DNA of 64,000 nucleotides, from assembly GCA_963728875.1 (NCBI GenBank), contig CAVSLJ010000002.1, forward strand, positions 310,001 to 374,000, given 5' to 3'. Origin of the DNA: DASUPK01 sp963728875 (GTDB lineage Bacteria; Actinomycetota; Thermoleophilia; Solirubrobacterales; 70-9). Below the pieces are notes generated by a model. It was not told the origin of the DNA, did no database searches, and saw only the letters and a list, made by a program, of their open reading frames with translations. The position numbers were made by a program, and so were the translations under genes. Positions 35,046 to 42,133 of this stretch are shown here, in pieces (position 1 is the stretch's first letter; each line of letters begins with the position of its first letter).

Positions 35046-35647
35046 CTCTCTCCCTCCTCGAAGTAGTCGTCCAGCTTGGCGCGGAGCGCCATCCGGCCGC
35101 GGTGCAGCCGGCTTTTCAGGGATCGCTCGCCGATTTCCAGGGTCTCGGCGGCTTCTGCGGTGCTCAGTCCCTCGACGTCGCGCAGGATCACGGCGCTGCG
35201 ATAGTCGAGTGGCAACTCGACGAGCGCCTCGTCCACGGCGCGGAGGAACTCGCGGGACTCGAAGACCTCGTCGGGCTGGTTTCCCCAGCCGGGTACGCGC
35301 TCTCCGACCAGGTCGATCATCTCCAACGGCTCCTCCTGTCGGCGGCGGAGGCCGCGGTAGGCCTCGTTGATCCCGATTCGTGTCAGCCAGGTGTAGAAGC
35401 GGGAGCGGCCCTCGAAGCGGCCGATGTTCTTCCAGGCTCGGATCAGTGCCTCCTGAACCGCGTCGTAGGCCGCGTCGCAGTCCCGGGTGATCCGGTAGAG
35501 GGTTCGCCGAAGGCGAGTGGAGTAGCGCTCCGCGAGTTTGCCGAAGGCCACCTCGTCGCCTTGCTGCGCGCGCGAGACGAGCCGTTTCTCGGTTTCAGCC
35601 GTATCAGGCAATGTGTGGGTCAGTGCGGCGACGGTTGCTTCGGTCAT
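35042..35647 (-). CDS. ECF sigma factor (SigR/SigH-like)
   Basis: This 201-residue sigma factor has region 2 ('CDAAYDAVQEALIRAWKNIGRF') at about 57-80 (shown in part: YDAVQEALIRAWKNI) and region 4 ('LRDVEGLSTAEAAETL') at about 155-172. The long linker contains 'PGWGNQPDE'. It is co-translated with the zinc anti-sigma factor and divergent from thioredoxin. It probably activates an oxidative-stress regulon including its own operon. Confidence 0.92.
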   Translation of the reverse strand: MTEATVAALTHTLPDTAETEKRLVSRAQQGDEVAFGKLAERYSTRLRRTLYRITRDCDAAYDAVQEALIRAWKNIGRFEGRSRFYTWLTRIGINEAYRGLRRRQEEPLEMIDLVGERVPGWGNQPDEVFESREFLRAVDEALVELPLDYRSAVILRDVEGLSTAEAAETLEIGERSLKSRLHRGRMALRAKLDDYFEEGER

Positions 35648-35756
35648 CTTCGCGGGTTGGACCGCGTGAGCAGGAGAATGGATTCACACGCCCGCTGAAT
35701 CCTTTGTCGACGGTGGCCGGTCAGATCGGCGACCAACCAGAAAGGAAGCGAAACCG

Positions 35757-36098
35757 ATGAGCGAACCAATCACATTGACAAAGGCAAACTTCAAGACCGA
35801 GGTGCTCGATTCCGACGTGCCGGTGCTGGTGGACTACTGGGCCGCGTGGTGTGGGCCCTGTCGCGCCGTAGGCCCCGTCGTCGACGAGATCGCGCGGGAG
35901 CGCGCCGGATCCCTGAAGGTCGGCAAGGTTGACGTCGACGCCGAGCCGGAGCTGGCGGCGAGCGAGGGGGCGCTGAGCATTCCCTACCTCGTCCTCTATC
36001 GCGATGGCGAGCAGGCTGCGCGGGCCGTCGGGGCGATGCCGAGGAAGAGTCTCGAGGCGGTCCTGGGAATCGCATACGAGCTCGATCGCGCCGCGTAG
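35757..36098 (+). CDS. Thioredoxin
   Basis: This is a 113-residue classical thioredoxin: active site 'WCGPC' at about 32-36 and cis-Pro in 'LSIPYLVLY'. It reduces protein disulfides in the cytoplasm. It is divergent from the ECF sigma/anti-sigma pair, which may control it. Its TAG stop overlaps the GTG start of the radical SAM gene by one base, so it may also be the electron donor for that enzyme. Confidence 0.94.
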   Translation: MSEPITLTKANFKTEVLDSDVPVLVDYWAAWCGPCRAVGPVVDEIARERAGSLKVGKVDVDAEPELAASEGALSIPYLVLYRDGEQAARAVGAMPRKSLEAVLGIAYELDRAA

Positions 36099-37477
36099 TG
36101 CTGCGCTCGACCACCTCGATCTGCCCTCGCTGCAAGCGCCTGCTGAACGCCCAGCTGCTGGAGCGCGGGGGCAAGGTGGTGCTTTCGCGGGTCTGTCCGG
36201 ACCACGGGCTCTTCGAGGCCGTGGTTTATGGAGACGCGGAGCGCTGGGCGGAGGTCCAGCGCTTTGACAAGCCCGGCGACACACCGCTCGAGCGCCAGAC
36301 CGAGGTCGCGAAGGGCTGCCCGCACGATTGCGGCATCTGCCCCGAGCATGCTCAGCACACCTGCCTGGGCATCATCGAGGTCAACACGGCCTGCAACCTG
36401 GACTGCCCGATCTGCTTCGCCGATTCCGGAACCGGTCCGCAGGAACACGGCTTCTCGCTCTCCCTCGAGCAGGTCGAGTCGATGCTCGACGTCTTCGTCC
36501 GGGCCGAGGGCGAGCCCGAGGCGGTCCAGCTCTCGGGCGGCGAGCCCTCGATCCATCCCGAGATCCTGGAGATGCTGGGTGCCGCCAAGAACCGCGGCAT
36601 CCCCCTGGTGATGCTGAATACCAATGGAATCCGCCTCGCCCGGGATCCGCGCTTCGCGCCGGCGCTCGCCGAGATCGGGGTGCACGTCTACCTCCAGTTC
36701 GACGGGCTCCGCGAGGAGACCCAGATGACGATCCGCGGCAAAGACCTGACCGAGGAGAAGTTGCGGGCGCTTGATCGTTGCGCCGACGCGGGTGTCAGCG
36801 TTTCGCTCGCCGCGGCGGTCGAGCGCGACGTCAACGAGGCAGAAATCGGCGAGATCGTCCGCTTCGGCATCGAGCATCCGGCCGTCACCGGCGTCTTCTT
36901 CCAACCCGTCACCCACTCCGGGCGCTTCCGCGCCGACTCCGACCCGCTCGACAAGCTCACCAACTCCGACGTGATCGACGCGATCTGCAAGCAGCTCCCG
37001 GAGTGGTTTCGCACTGACGACTTCGTTCCGGTGCCGTGCTGCTCGCCGACCTGCCGCTCGGCCACCTTCGCGCTCTATGACGGCGAGGACCTCGTTCCGC
37101 TGCCGCGCTTGGTCGACGTCGAGCAGTACCTCGACTACGTCACCAACCGTGCCGTGCCTGACCCCGAGGTACGGACGGCCCTCGAGGGTCTCTGGTCGGC
37201 GAAGGCGGCGGGCGGCACCGCGCCGGCGGCGGACCGGCTCGAGTGCGTGGCCTGCTCGACGGCGATGCCCGCGGAGCTGCGCGAGGTGGCGGCCCAGGGC
37301 TTCATGATCGTCACCCAGGACTTCCAGGACCCCTACACCTTGGACGTAGAGAAGCTCCGCAAGTGCTGCGTCTCGGAGATCGTTCCCGACGGGCGCCTGA
37401 TCCCCTTCTGCGCCTACAACTCGGTCGGCTACCGCGAGCAGGTTCGATTGGAGGTCGCGAGTGCAGCTCGCAGCTGA
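36098..37477 (+). CDS. Radical SAM enzyme of the tetraether-synthase (Tes/MJ0619) family
   Basis: The 459-residue enzyme has four metal regions. The first is an N-terminal rubredoxin-like 'CPRCKRLL'/'CPDHG'. Next comes 'GCPHDCGICPEHAQHTC', then the radical SAM motif 'CNLDCPIC' (C-x3-C-x2-C) near residue 99, and later Cys groups 'PCCSPTC' and 'KCCVSEI'. The order and the phrases 'LSGGEPSIHPEI' and 'VYLQFDGL' match the archaeal tetraether lipid synthase family, which couples unactivated lipid tail carbons. A bacterial role in membrane-spanning lipids or another C-C coupling is likely but unproven. The GTG start overlaps the thioredoxin stop. Confidence 0.82.
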   Translation: MLRSTTSICPRCKRLLNAQLLERGGKVVLSRVCPDHGLFEAVVYGDAERWAEVQRFDKPGDTPLERQTEVAKGCPHDCGICPEHAQHTCLGIIEVNTACNLDCPICFADSGTGPQEHGFSLSLEQVESMLDVFVRAEGEPEAVQLSGGEPSIHPEILEMLGAAKNRGIPLVMLNTNGIRLARDPRFAPALAEIGVHVYLQFDGLREETQMTIRGKDLTEEKLRALDRCADAGVSVSLAAAVERDVNEAEIGEIVRFGIEHPAVTGVFFQPVTHSGRFRADSDPLDKLTNSDVIDAICKQLPEWFRTDDFVPVPCCSPTCRSATFALYDGEDLVPLPRLVDVEQYLDYVTNRAVPDPEVRTALEGLWSAKAAGGTAPAADRLECVACSTAMPAELREVAAQGFMIVTQDFQDPYTLDVEKLRKCCVSEIVPDGRLIPFCAYNSVGYREQVRLEVASAARS

Positions 37478-38253
37478 GGAGCTGAAATCCTGTTGCGCGG
37501 CGATCTACGCGGAGCCAGCGGTCCGCTGGCTGCTCGGCGGCAGAGCTCCACCCGGGAGGCGAGAACGCTACGCGGCGGGCCCTCGAGCTGATCATGCTCC
37601 GATCCGGCGATCGGCTGCTCGACGTCGCCTCCGGTTCGGGGGCGTCTTCGCTGCTCGCCGCCAGCGAGTATGGCGCCAGGGTCACCGGGGTCGACTACAG
37701 CGAGCAGGCGGTGCTCGCCGCGACGGCGGCGGCCAGGAACGAGGGACTCTCTCGGGGCGTCCGATTTGCACGCGGCGACGCTGAGGAGCTCGCGCTCCCC
37801 GACGCGTCCTTCGACGCCCTGCTCTGCGAGTGCTCGCTCTGCACCTTCCCGGATAAGGAGCGCGCCGTCGGCGAGATCGCTCGCGTGTTGCGGCCCGGCG
37901 GGCGGGTGGCGATCTCCGACGTCGTGGTCGACGCGGATCGCCTGCCGGCTGAGCTGCTCGGGCCGATGGCGACGATCGCCTGCGTCGGCTCTGCGCCCGA
38001 CCGTCCCGGCTACGAGGAGCTCCTCGCCGGAGCCGGGCTCGAGGTCTACTCGGTGGAGAGCCGCGACGCTGACACTGAGCGGTTCACCGAACGGATTGAG
38101 GAGCGCCTGCGCGGGGCCCGCCTGCTCGGACTCGATCGTTTCGCCGGCTCGCCCGTCGACATCGACGAGGCGATCGAGTTGGTGCGCGTCGCCCGGCGCT
38201 CGATCGATGAGGGCGCGATCGGATATGCGATCTTCGCCGCCATCCGCCGATGA
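37461..38253 (+). pseudogene. SAM-dependent methyltransferase, frameshifted near residue 27
   Basis: GTG 37461 has GGAGG at six bases and opens 'MQLAAEELKSCCAAIYAE' up to '...WLLGG'. The expected continuation 'ELHPGGENATRRALEL' is one base out of frame, starting at 37543. It then runs without break into the Rossmann part ('LLDVASGSGASSLLA', 'VTGVDYS', 'VLRPGGRVAISDV') and stops at 38253. One extra base around 37536-37542 explains this. It may be a true mutation or a sequencing error. ATG 37594 would give a shortened 219-residue protein. It lies between the radical SAM and SRPBCC genes with overlaps on both sides. Confidence 0.8.
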
Positions 38254-38864
38254 TCTGGCTCTGGATCGCCATCGGGCTCGCCGCATTCTGGCTCGTCGCC
38301 ATGGCCGCGGGGTTCCTGCTGCTCGCCATGGGCCGGCTCAATATCGACCTTGGCTGGGGTCGCAGCCTCCACGAGCTCGGCCCGATCGAGATACGGATCG
38401 CTGCTCCCCGCGATCGCGTCTTCGAGATGATCAGCGAGCCCTATCTGCGTCACAACCCGAAGGAATCGGGAATCGACGTGCTCGCGCGCGGCAAAGACCT
38501 CGTCGTCGCCGCTCACCACACAAAGGTTCACTTCTATACGGCGATCACGGTCGAGGCCGTCAAGTTCGAGCCGCCAGGCCACGTCGGGTTTTGGCACATC
38601 AGGGGTCCTGTTCCTTATGGGGTGGAGGAATTCGCCCTGGAGGAGGCCGATGGGGTCACCGACCTGCGCTACAGCGGAGAAATCGGAATCGACTTCTTCT
38701 TCCTCGGCCGGATCGCCGGCCGGCGCTGGGTTCGACCCGAGTGGGAGAAGGCGGTGCGTAAGGACCTGGACGATCTGAGGCAAAGGGCAGAGCAGTTGGC
38801 CGATCGCCGCCGATCACGGGAATCGGGTCAGCCCGCTACCAACCGCACGGACGTAGAAGCATGA
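38250..38864 (+). CDS. SRPBCC-like protein with N-terminal membrane anchor
   Basis: The 204-residue protein starts with a transmembrane helix ('IAIGLAAFWLVAMAAGFLLL') and continues as a START/polyketide-cyclase-like fold that binds hydrophobic ligands ('IRIAAPRDRVFEMISEPY' is typical of strand 1 and helix 1). A charged C-terminal helix follows. ATGA overlaps the methyltransferase stop. Together with the radical SAM enzyme this suggests work on lipids at the membrane. Confidence 0.75.
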   Translation: MIWLWIAIGLAAFWLVAMAAGFLLLAMGRLNIDLGWGRSLHELGPIEIRIAAPRDRVFEMISEPYLRHNPKESGIDVLARGKDLVVAAHHTKVHFYTAITVEAVKFEPPGHVGFWHIRGPVPYGVEEFALEEADGVTDLRYSGEIGIDFFFLGRIAGRRWVRPEWEKAVRKDLDDLRQRAEQLADRRRSRESGQPATNRTDVEA

Positions 38865-39217
38865 AGCGCAGCGAGACCTTGATAGTCGCAACCTCATCCG
38901 AAGCTGCTCGGCGGGCCTGTCGATCGGCGCTCTCTCCCCGTGTTTGGGAGATCGAACAGAATGGCGCCGAGCGAGTCATCGCCCACGAGTGGCCGTGGCG
39001 GTTGAACTGCCAGGTACGCCCGGCGACGATCTCGATCTCGATCGAGACCGCCACGGCGCGGAGCTCCAGAGTCAGGCTGGACGCATCGGCGCCTGGCTTC
39101 GGGCCGATCGTCTCGCGGCATCTGGCCAATCACCTCGAAGCGCTGACGGAGGCAATCAGCCACCGAGCCGCGCAAGAGATGCACCCCTTACCGTCTAACG
39201 GATCGGAGGATCGATGA
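38861..39217 (+). CDS. Small protein of unknown function in the radical SAM operon
   Basis: The 118-residue protein shows no recognised domain. Its alternating pattern ('ISISIETATARSSRVRL') suggests a beta-rich fold, perhaps a second SRPBCC-like piece. It is linked by ATGA overlaps to the gene before and the small gene after, so it is a real operon member. Confidence 0.6.
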   Translation: MKRSETLIVATSSEAARRACRSALSPRVWEIEQNGAERVIAHEWPWRLNCQVRPATISISIETATARSSRVRLDASAPGFGPIVSRHLANHLEALTEAISHRAAQEMHPLPSNGSEDR

Positions 39218-39315
39218 GTCAAGCCATTCAGATTCCCGTCGTCCGGCTCCTGCTCAGCGGTGCGTTCTTTGCCGTCGCTGTGATCGCCGCGGGAAAGTTC
39301 TGCCTCGCCTGTTGA
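39214..39315 (+). CDS. 33-residue single-helix membrane protein ending in CLAC
   Basis: ATG 39214 shares ATGA with the preceding stop and has GGAGGA four bases upstream, so it should be well translated. The product is one hydrophobic helix ('VRLLLSGAFFAVAVIAAG') followed by 'KFCLAC' at the very end. It might anchor or assist a complex of the radical SAM operon. There is no family match I can name. Confidence 0.6.
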   Translation: MSQAIQIPVVRLLLSGAFFAVAVIAAGKFCLAC

Positions 39316-39331
39316 GCGACGCGATAGGCGG

Positions 39332-39568
39332 TTGCGGCTCGATGAGGCACTGGGGATCTGCCGCCAGCCAGATCACCTCCGGCGCACGATCAGGATCGCC
39401 CTAGTCGTCGGAACGATCCTGACCGCGATCAACCAGCTGGACGTGATTCTGGGAGGCAATGCAACGGCACTGACCTGGGTGAAGTGCGCCCTGAACTACT
39501 GCGTTCCGTTCATCGTTTCGAACCTCGGCCTGCTGGCGGGCAAGAGCGCCGAGATCCGGCAGGGGTAG
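39332..39568 (+). CDS. NrtS-like small membrane protein
   Basis: The 78 residues hold two helices in the pattern 'RIALVVGTILTAINQLDVIL' and 'YCVPFIVSNLGLLAG', with 'GNATALTW' between. These resemble the NrtS small nitrate/nitrite transporter family. TTG start with weak ribosome binding site; no better start precedes the conserved part. It is the end of the module 2 operon. Confidence 0.65.
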   Translation: MRLDEALGICRQPDHLRRTIRIALVVGTILTAINQLDVILGGNATALTWVKCALNYCVPFIVSNLGLLAGKSAEIRQG

Positions 39569-39663
39569 CTGACGGCAACCCCGGCGGGCCATTCAGCGCC
39601 ATTGCCGAATCCTTCTTCAGTCCGCTCGGGTCTATTGGTCAAACGATGAAAATGGAGCAAGCG

Positions 39664-39945
39664 ATGAAGGCGATCTACAACGGGGAGGTCATAGCCGAGA
39701 GCGACGAGACGATCTATCTCGAGGGGAACCACTACTTCCCGCCCGAAAGCGTCGACGAGCGCTACTTGAGGCCGAGCGCGATGAAGTCACTCTGCTTTTG
39801 GAAGGGTCTGGCGAGCTACTACACGATCGAGGCGGGCGGGCGGACCAGCAAGCACGCTGCCTGGACGTACCGCCATCCCCCGCCCTGGATTCGCAAGATC
39901 CGAGACCACGTCGCATTCTGGGACGGAGTCGAGGTCAGACCTTGA
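39664..39945 (+). CDS. DUF427 domain protein
   Basis: This 93-residue protein contains 'GNHYFPPESVDERYLRPS', 'CFWKGLASYYTI' and 'KHAAWTYRHPP', the conserved blocks of DUF427. The family is a small beta-tent fold of unknown function. ATG 39664 has GGAG six bases upstream, so the longer upstream frame is rejected. Confidence 0.87.
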   Translation: MKAIYNGEVIAESDETIYLEGNHYFPPESVDERYLRPSAMKSLCFWKGLASYYTIEAGGRTSKHAAWTYRHPPPWIRKIRDHVAFWDGVEVRP

Positions 39946-40151
39946 GGGCCCCCGGGCCTCTGGCTCACCCAAATCGGCGAGCACGCTCACAACGCCTCGG
40001 AGAAAACGTGCGTCGGTGCGGCGAGAATCCGCGTGTTCTGAAGCGCTCCCACACGCACGGGCTTCCCATGCCTTCGACACGCGGATTCTTGCGCGGAGCA
40101 GGAATCCGCGTGTCACATACGTTCAGAAGGTGCCCATTTCCAGGCACTTCA
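39946..40151. other. Non-coding right end of module 2, with perfect inverted repeat
   Basis: No gene is seen. AGAATCCGCGTGTT is at 40024-40037. GACACGCGGATTC (40076-40088) and GAATCCGCGTGTC (40102-40114) form a perfect 13-bp inverted repeat whose arm equals part of the tRNA-Met anticodon and variable region. CAGGCACTTC then leads into the tRNA copy. Confidence 0.65.
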
Positions 40152-40193
40152 TGCCGGAGGAGGGACTCGAACCCCCGACACGCGGATTATGAT
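40152..40193 (-). repeat. att-like tRNA-Met 3'-end copy (c)
   Basis: 42 bp identical to tRNA-Met 44427-44468 and to copy (b). It separates modules 2 and 3, and is followed by the shared GACGGCGAGGAGGGGTC. Confidence 0.9.
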
Positions 40194-40253
40194 GACGGCG
40201 AGGAGGGGTCGTCTGAGGCCGAATAGGCAGGGCTCGGACCTCGTGAGGTGCCC

Positions 40254-40310
40254 TCAGTTGGGGTCAAAGTCGGGAGTTCGACGCACAGTTGGACGCACGG
40301 TTTGGATCCG
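40254..40310 (-). pseudogene. Conserved 3' end of a lost minus-strand gene (integrase?), module 3
   Basis: Minus-strand frame ending at TGA 40254-40256 reads RIQTVRPTVRRTPDFDPN. It lies 61 bp from the tRNA copy as in modules 1 and 2. Confidence 0.5.
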
Positions 40311-40333
40311 GGCCGCTCCCTCCCGTACCCTGA

Positions 40334-40564
40334 ATGACGATGACCGAGGCCCGTGAGATCGAGTTGGTCTTCGAGCCCTTGGATGAGGGCGGATACCACG
40401 TATACGCGCCAGACCTTCCCGGCCTACACACGCAGGGCGATGACCTCGACGAGGCCACCAAGAACGCCGAGGAGGCGCTCGCGCTCTATGTCGAGGGCGT
40501 TCGCGAGGACGGCGGTTCGCTCGACACCGGTGTGATCCGCCGGAAGTTCGCCCTGCCGGCGTGA
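40334..40564 (+). CDS. hicB: HicB-like antitoxin
   Basis: The 76 residues form a partial-RNase-H HicB fold: 'LVFEPLDEGGYHVYAPDLPGL' (shown in part: EGGYHVYAPDLPGL), then 'DDLDEATKNAEEALALYVEG'. It is the antitoxin half of a type II toxin-antitoxin pair and precedes the toxin gene, sharing GTGA with it. A DNA-binding C-terminus is absent or very short. Confidence 0.85.
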   Translation: MTMTEAREIELVFEPLDEGGYHVYAPDLPGLHTQGDDLDEATKNAEEALALYVEGVREDGGSLDTGVIRRKFALPA

Positions 40565-40786
40565 GCCCTCGCCAGCCGGTTGTTTCGGGCAGGGCCCTAG
40601 TGCGGGCCCCTCGAGCGAGACGGCTGGTCGGTTGTTCGCCAGCGCGGCAGTCACGTCCGGCTGAAGAAGCCGGGGCGCCGTCACGCGCTGGTGGTGCCGA
40701 TTCACAAGGAAGTGAGGAAGGGAACCCTCGCCGGAATCCTGCGCGATGCCGGGATCAGCTCGGACCGGCTGCGCGAGCTGCTTTGA
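40561..40786 (+). pseudogene. hicA: hicA toxin gene, frameshifted in a C-run
   Basis: GTG 40561 opens 'MSPRQPVVSGRALVRA'. The expected HicA continuation 'LERDGWSVVRQRGSHVRL' and 'VVPIHKEVRKGTLAGIL' is present one base out of frame from about 40610 and ends at TGA 40784-40786. One extra C in the run 40607-40610 accounts for it. The dsRBD-like core, including 'GSHVRL' with its His, is otherwise intact. Loss of toxin activity or a homopolymer sequencing error are both possible. Confidence 0.8.
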
Positions 40787-40807
40787 GGCGGGCCAGTCAC
40801 AGCGAGG

Positions 40808-41545
40808 CTAGAAGTCTCTGGCGAGGCGGTAGGCCTCGTCGAGGTACGCGCGTCGCTTCGCCTCGTCGGCCGCGAGGACGGCGTAGAAGTAGACGTGTTG
40901 GGTCTTTTTCACGCCGGCCATCTCCAGGCCCCAGTCGCAGATCACCGTGTCCATCGCGTCACGCCAACCCTTGTCGTACTCCTCCTCGGTGAAGAACGTC
41001 GGAGTCACGATCAGCCCTTTCTCCTGGGTGAGCAGGGGAACCCTGCCGCTGAGGTCGCCTCTCCACCCTCCAGGGGTCAGCGTGTAGGCGAAGCCGTAGG
41101 TGAAGACCCGCTCCATCCAGCCCTTGATGATCGCCGGCAGCGCCATCCAGAAGACCGGCGCAACGAAGACGAGCCCGTCGGCCTCGGCGACCAGGGCCTG
41201 CTGCTCGCTGACGTCCTTCGGCTTGCGCTTGCCGATCTCCTCGATCAGCGCGGCGCGGTCCTTGCCCCGCAGCCAGCGCTTCGCCAGCCAGCGGCGGACG
41301 GGATCTCCGGCAGCCCCGAGCACCACCTCGTGTAGATCCGCCTCGCTCAGCAGGTCCTCGGGCACCGTCGAGTGGATGAACTGGACAGAGTCGTCGAGCT
41401 TGAAGACCGGGTCGAAGCCACTTGCCTGCAGGTCGTTCACCCGGACCTCGTGGCCCCCGTCCTCGAGGCCTCGGGTCACCTGATCCAGCAGTGCGTGGGT
41501 GAACGAGTCGGGGTTGTAGTGGGCGTAGACGACGAGCACCTTCAT
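40808..41545 (-). CDS. Flavodoxin-fold NAD(P)H:quinone oxidoreductase
   Basis: The 245-residue protein starts 'MKVLVVYAHYNPDSFTHALL' and contains 'DGLVFVAPVFWMALPAIIKGW', the FMN-binding pattern of the NQO1/MdaB (Flavodoxin_2) family (shown in part: VFVAPVFWMALPAIIKGW). It probably reduces quinones by two electrons with NAD(P)H. ATG 41545 is preceded by GGAGGTG. It is convergent with hicBA. Confidence 0.9.
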   Translation of the reverse strand: MKVLVVYAHYNPDSFTHALLDQVTRGLEDGGHEVRVNDLQASGFDPVFKLDDSVQFIHSTVPEDLLSEADLHEVVLGAAGDPVRRWLAKRWLRGKDRAALIEEIGKRKPKDVSEQQALVAEADGLVFVAPVFWMALPAIIKGWMERVFTYGFAYTLTPGGWRGDLSGRVPLLTQEKGLIVTPTFFTEEEYDKGWRDAMDTVICDWGLEMAGVKKTQHVYFYAVLAADEAKRRAYLDEAYRLARDF

Positions 41546-41711
41546 GGTTCACCTCCGAGTAGAGGGTCGGACGCTGATCACATCGAGTCGGTGCCTATCT
41601 AGTCTGGCGCTTGATGGCAGTCGTGCTCGCCGGATCGCCTCGATCGGCGGGACCCGCACCCCCAGCCCTCGAACGACCGCGCCTTGATCGGCTCCTGGCC
41701 GCAGGCCGAGG

Positions 41712-42095
41712 ATGGCCGGGGTCTGCGGGCCTCCGACTCGGGACGTCCGGTCGCCCGCTCCCGGAAGGACCGAGAACGACCGTGAATTCCCCCGGGTCGC
41801 GAGCGGAGCGCAGTCCCTGGCCACGAACTCGGCGCTTGCCGTCGCCCCTCCACCCCGGCGACACCAGGCAGAGCGAACGGCCGCCGGGATCGCACTCGGC
41901 GTCGCGATCCTCAACTACGTGCTCCGCGTAACCCTGCCTGAGACTCCCCCCGACCTCGGCGTTCTTCCCTCGATCAGGCTCGGAACGCTGGCGAAGGCGG
42001 TCGGACTCGGCGTCGTCGCAGTTGCGCTGGCGCTCCTTACGGCGCGCCGGGTTCGGCGGACCGACGTCCCCTCGACGCTGCGCGTGGTCGAATGA
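41712..42095 (+). CDS. Possible small membrane protein
   Basis: Only the last 75 residues look like a protein: two hydrophobic helices ('GIALGVAILNYVLRV' and 'LAKAVGLGVVAVALALL') and a basic tail. The first 50 residues are low-quality sequence, so the true start is probably later, but no good start codon is seen. The 160 bases upstream hold nothing I can recognise. Confidence 0.3.
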   Translation: MAGVCGPPTRDVRSPAPGRTENDREFPRVASGAQSLATNSALAVAPPPRRHQAERTAAGIALGVAILNYVLRVTLPETPPDLGVLPSIRLGTLAKAVGLGVVAVALALLTARRVRRTDVPSTLRVVE

Positions 42096-42133
42096 TCGAG
42101 GGTCGTTCGCAAGCGCTCAGCCAAACGGGCGCC

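Noticed and set aside
40076..40114. Intrinsic terminator at the inverted repeat before tRNA copy (c)
   Set aside because: No T-run follows and the same arms recur before the other tRNA copies, which fits an attachment-related role better.
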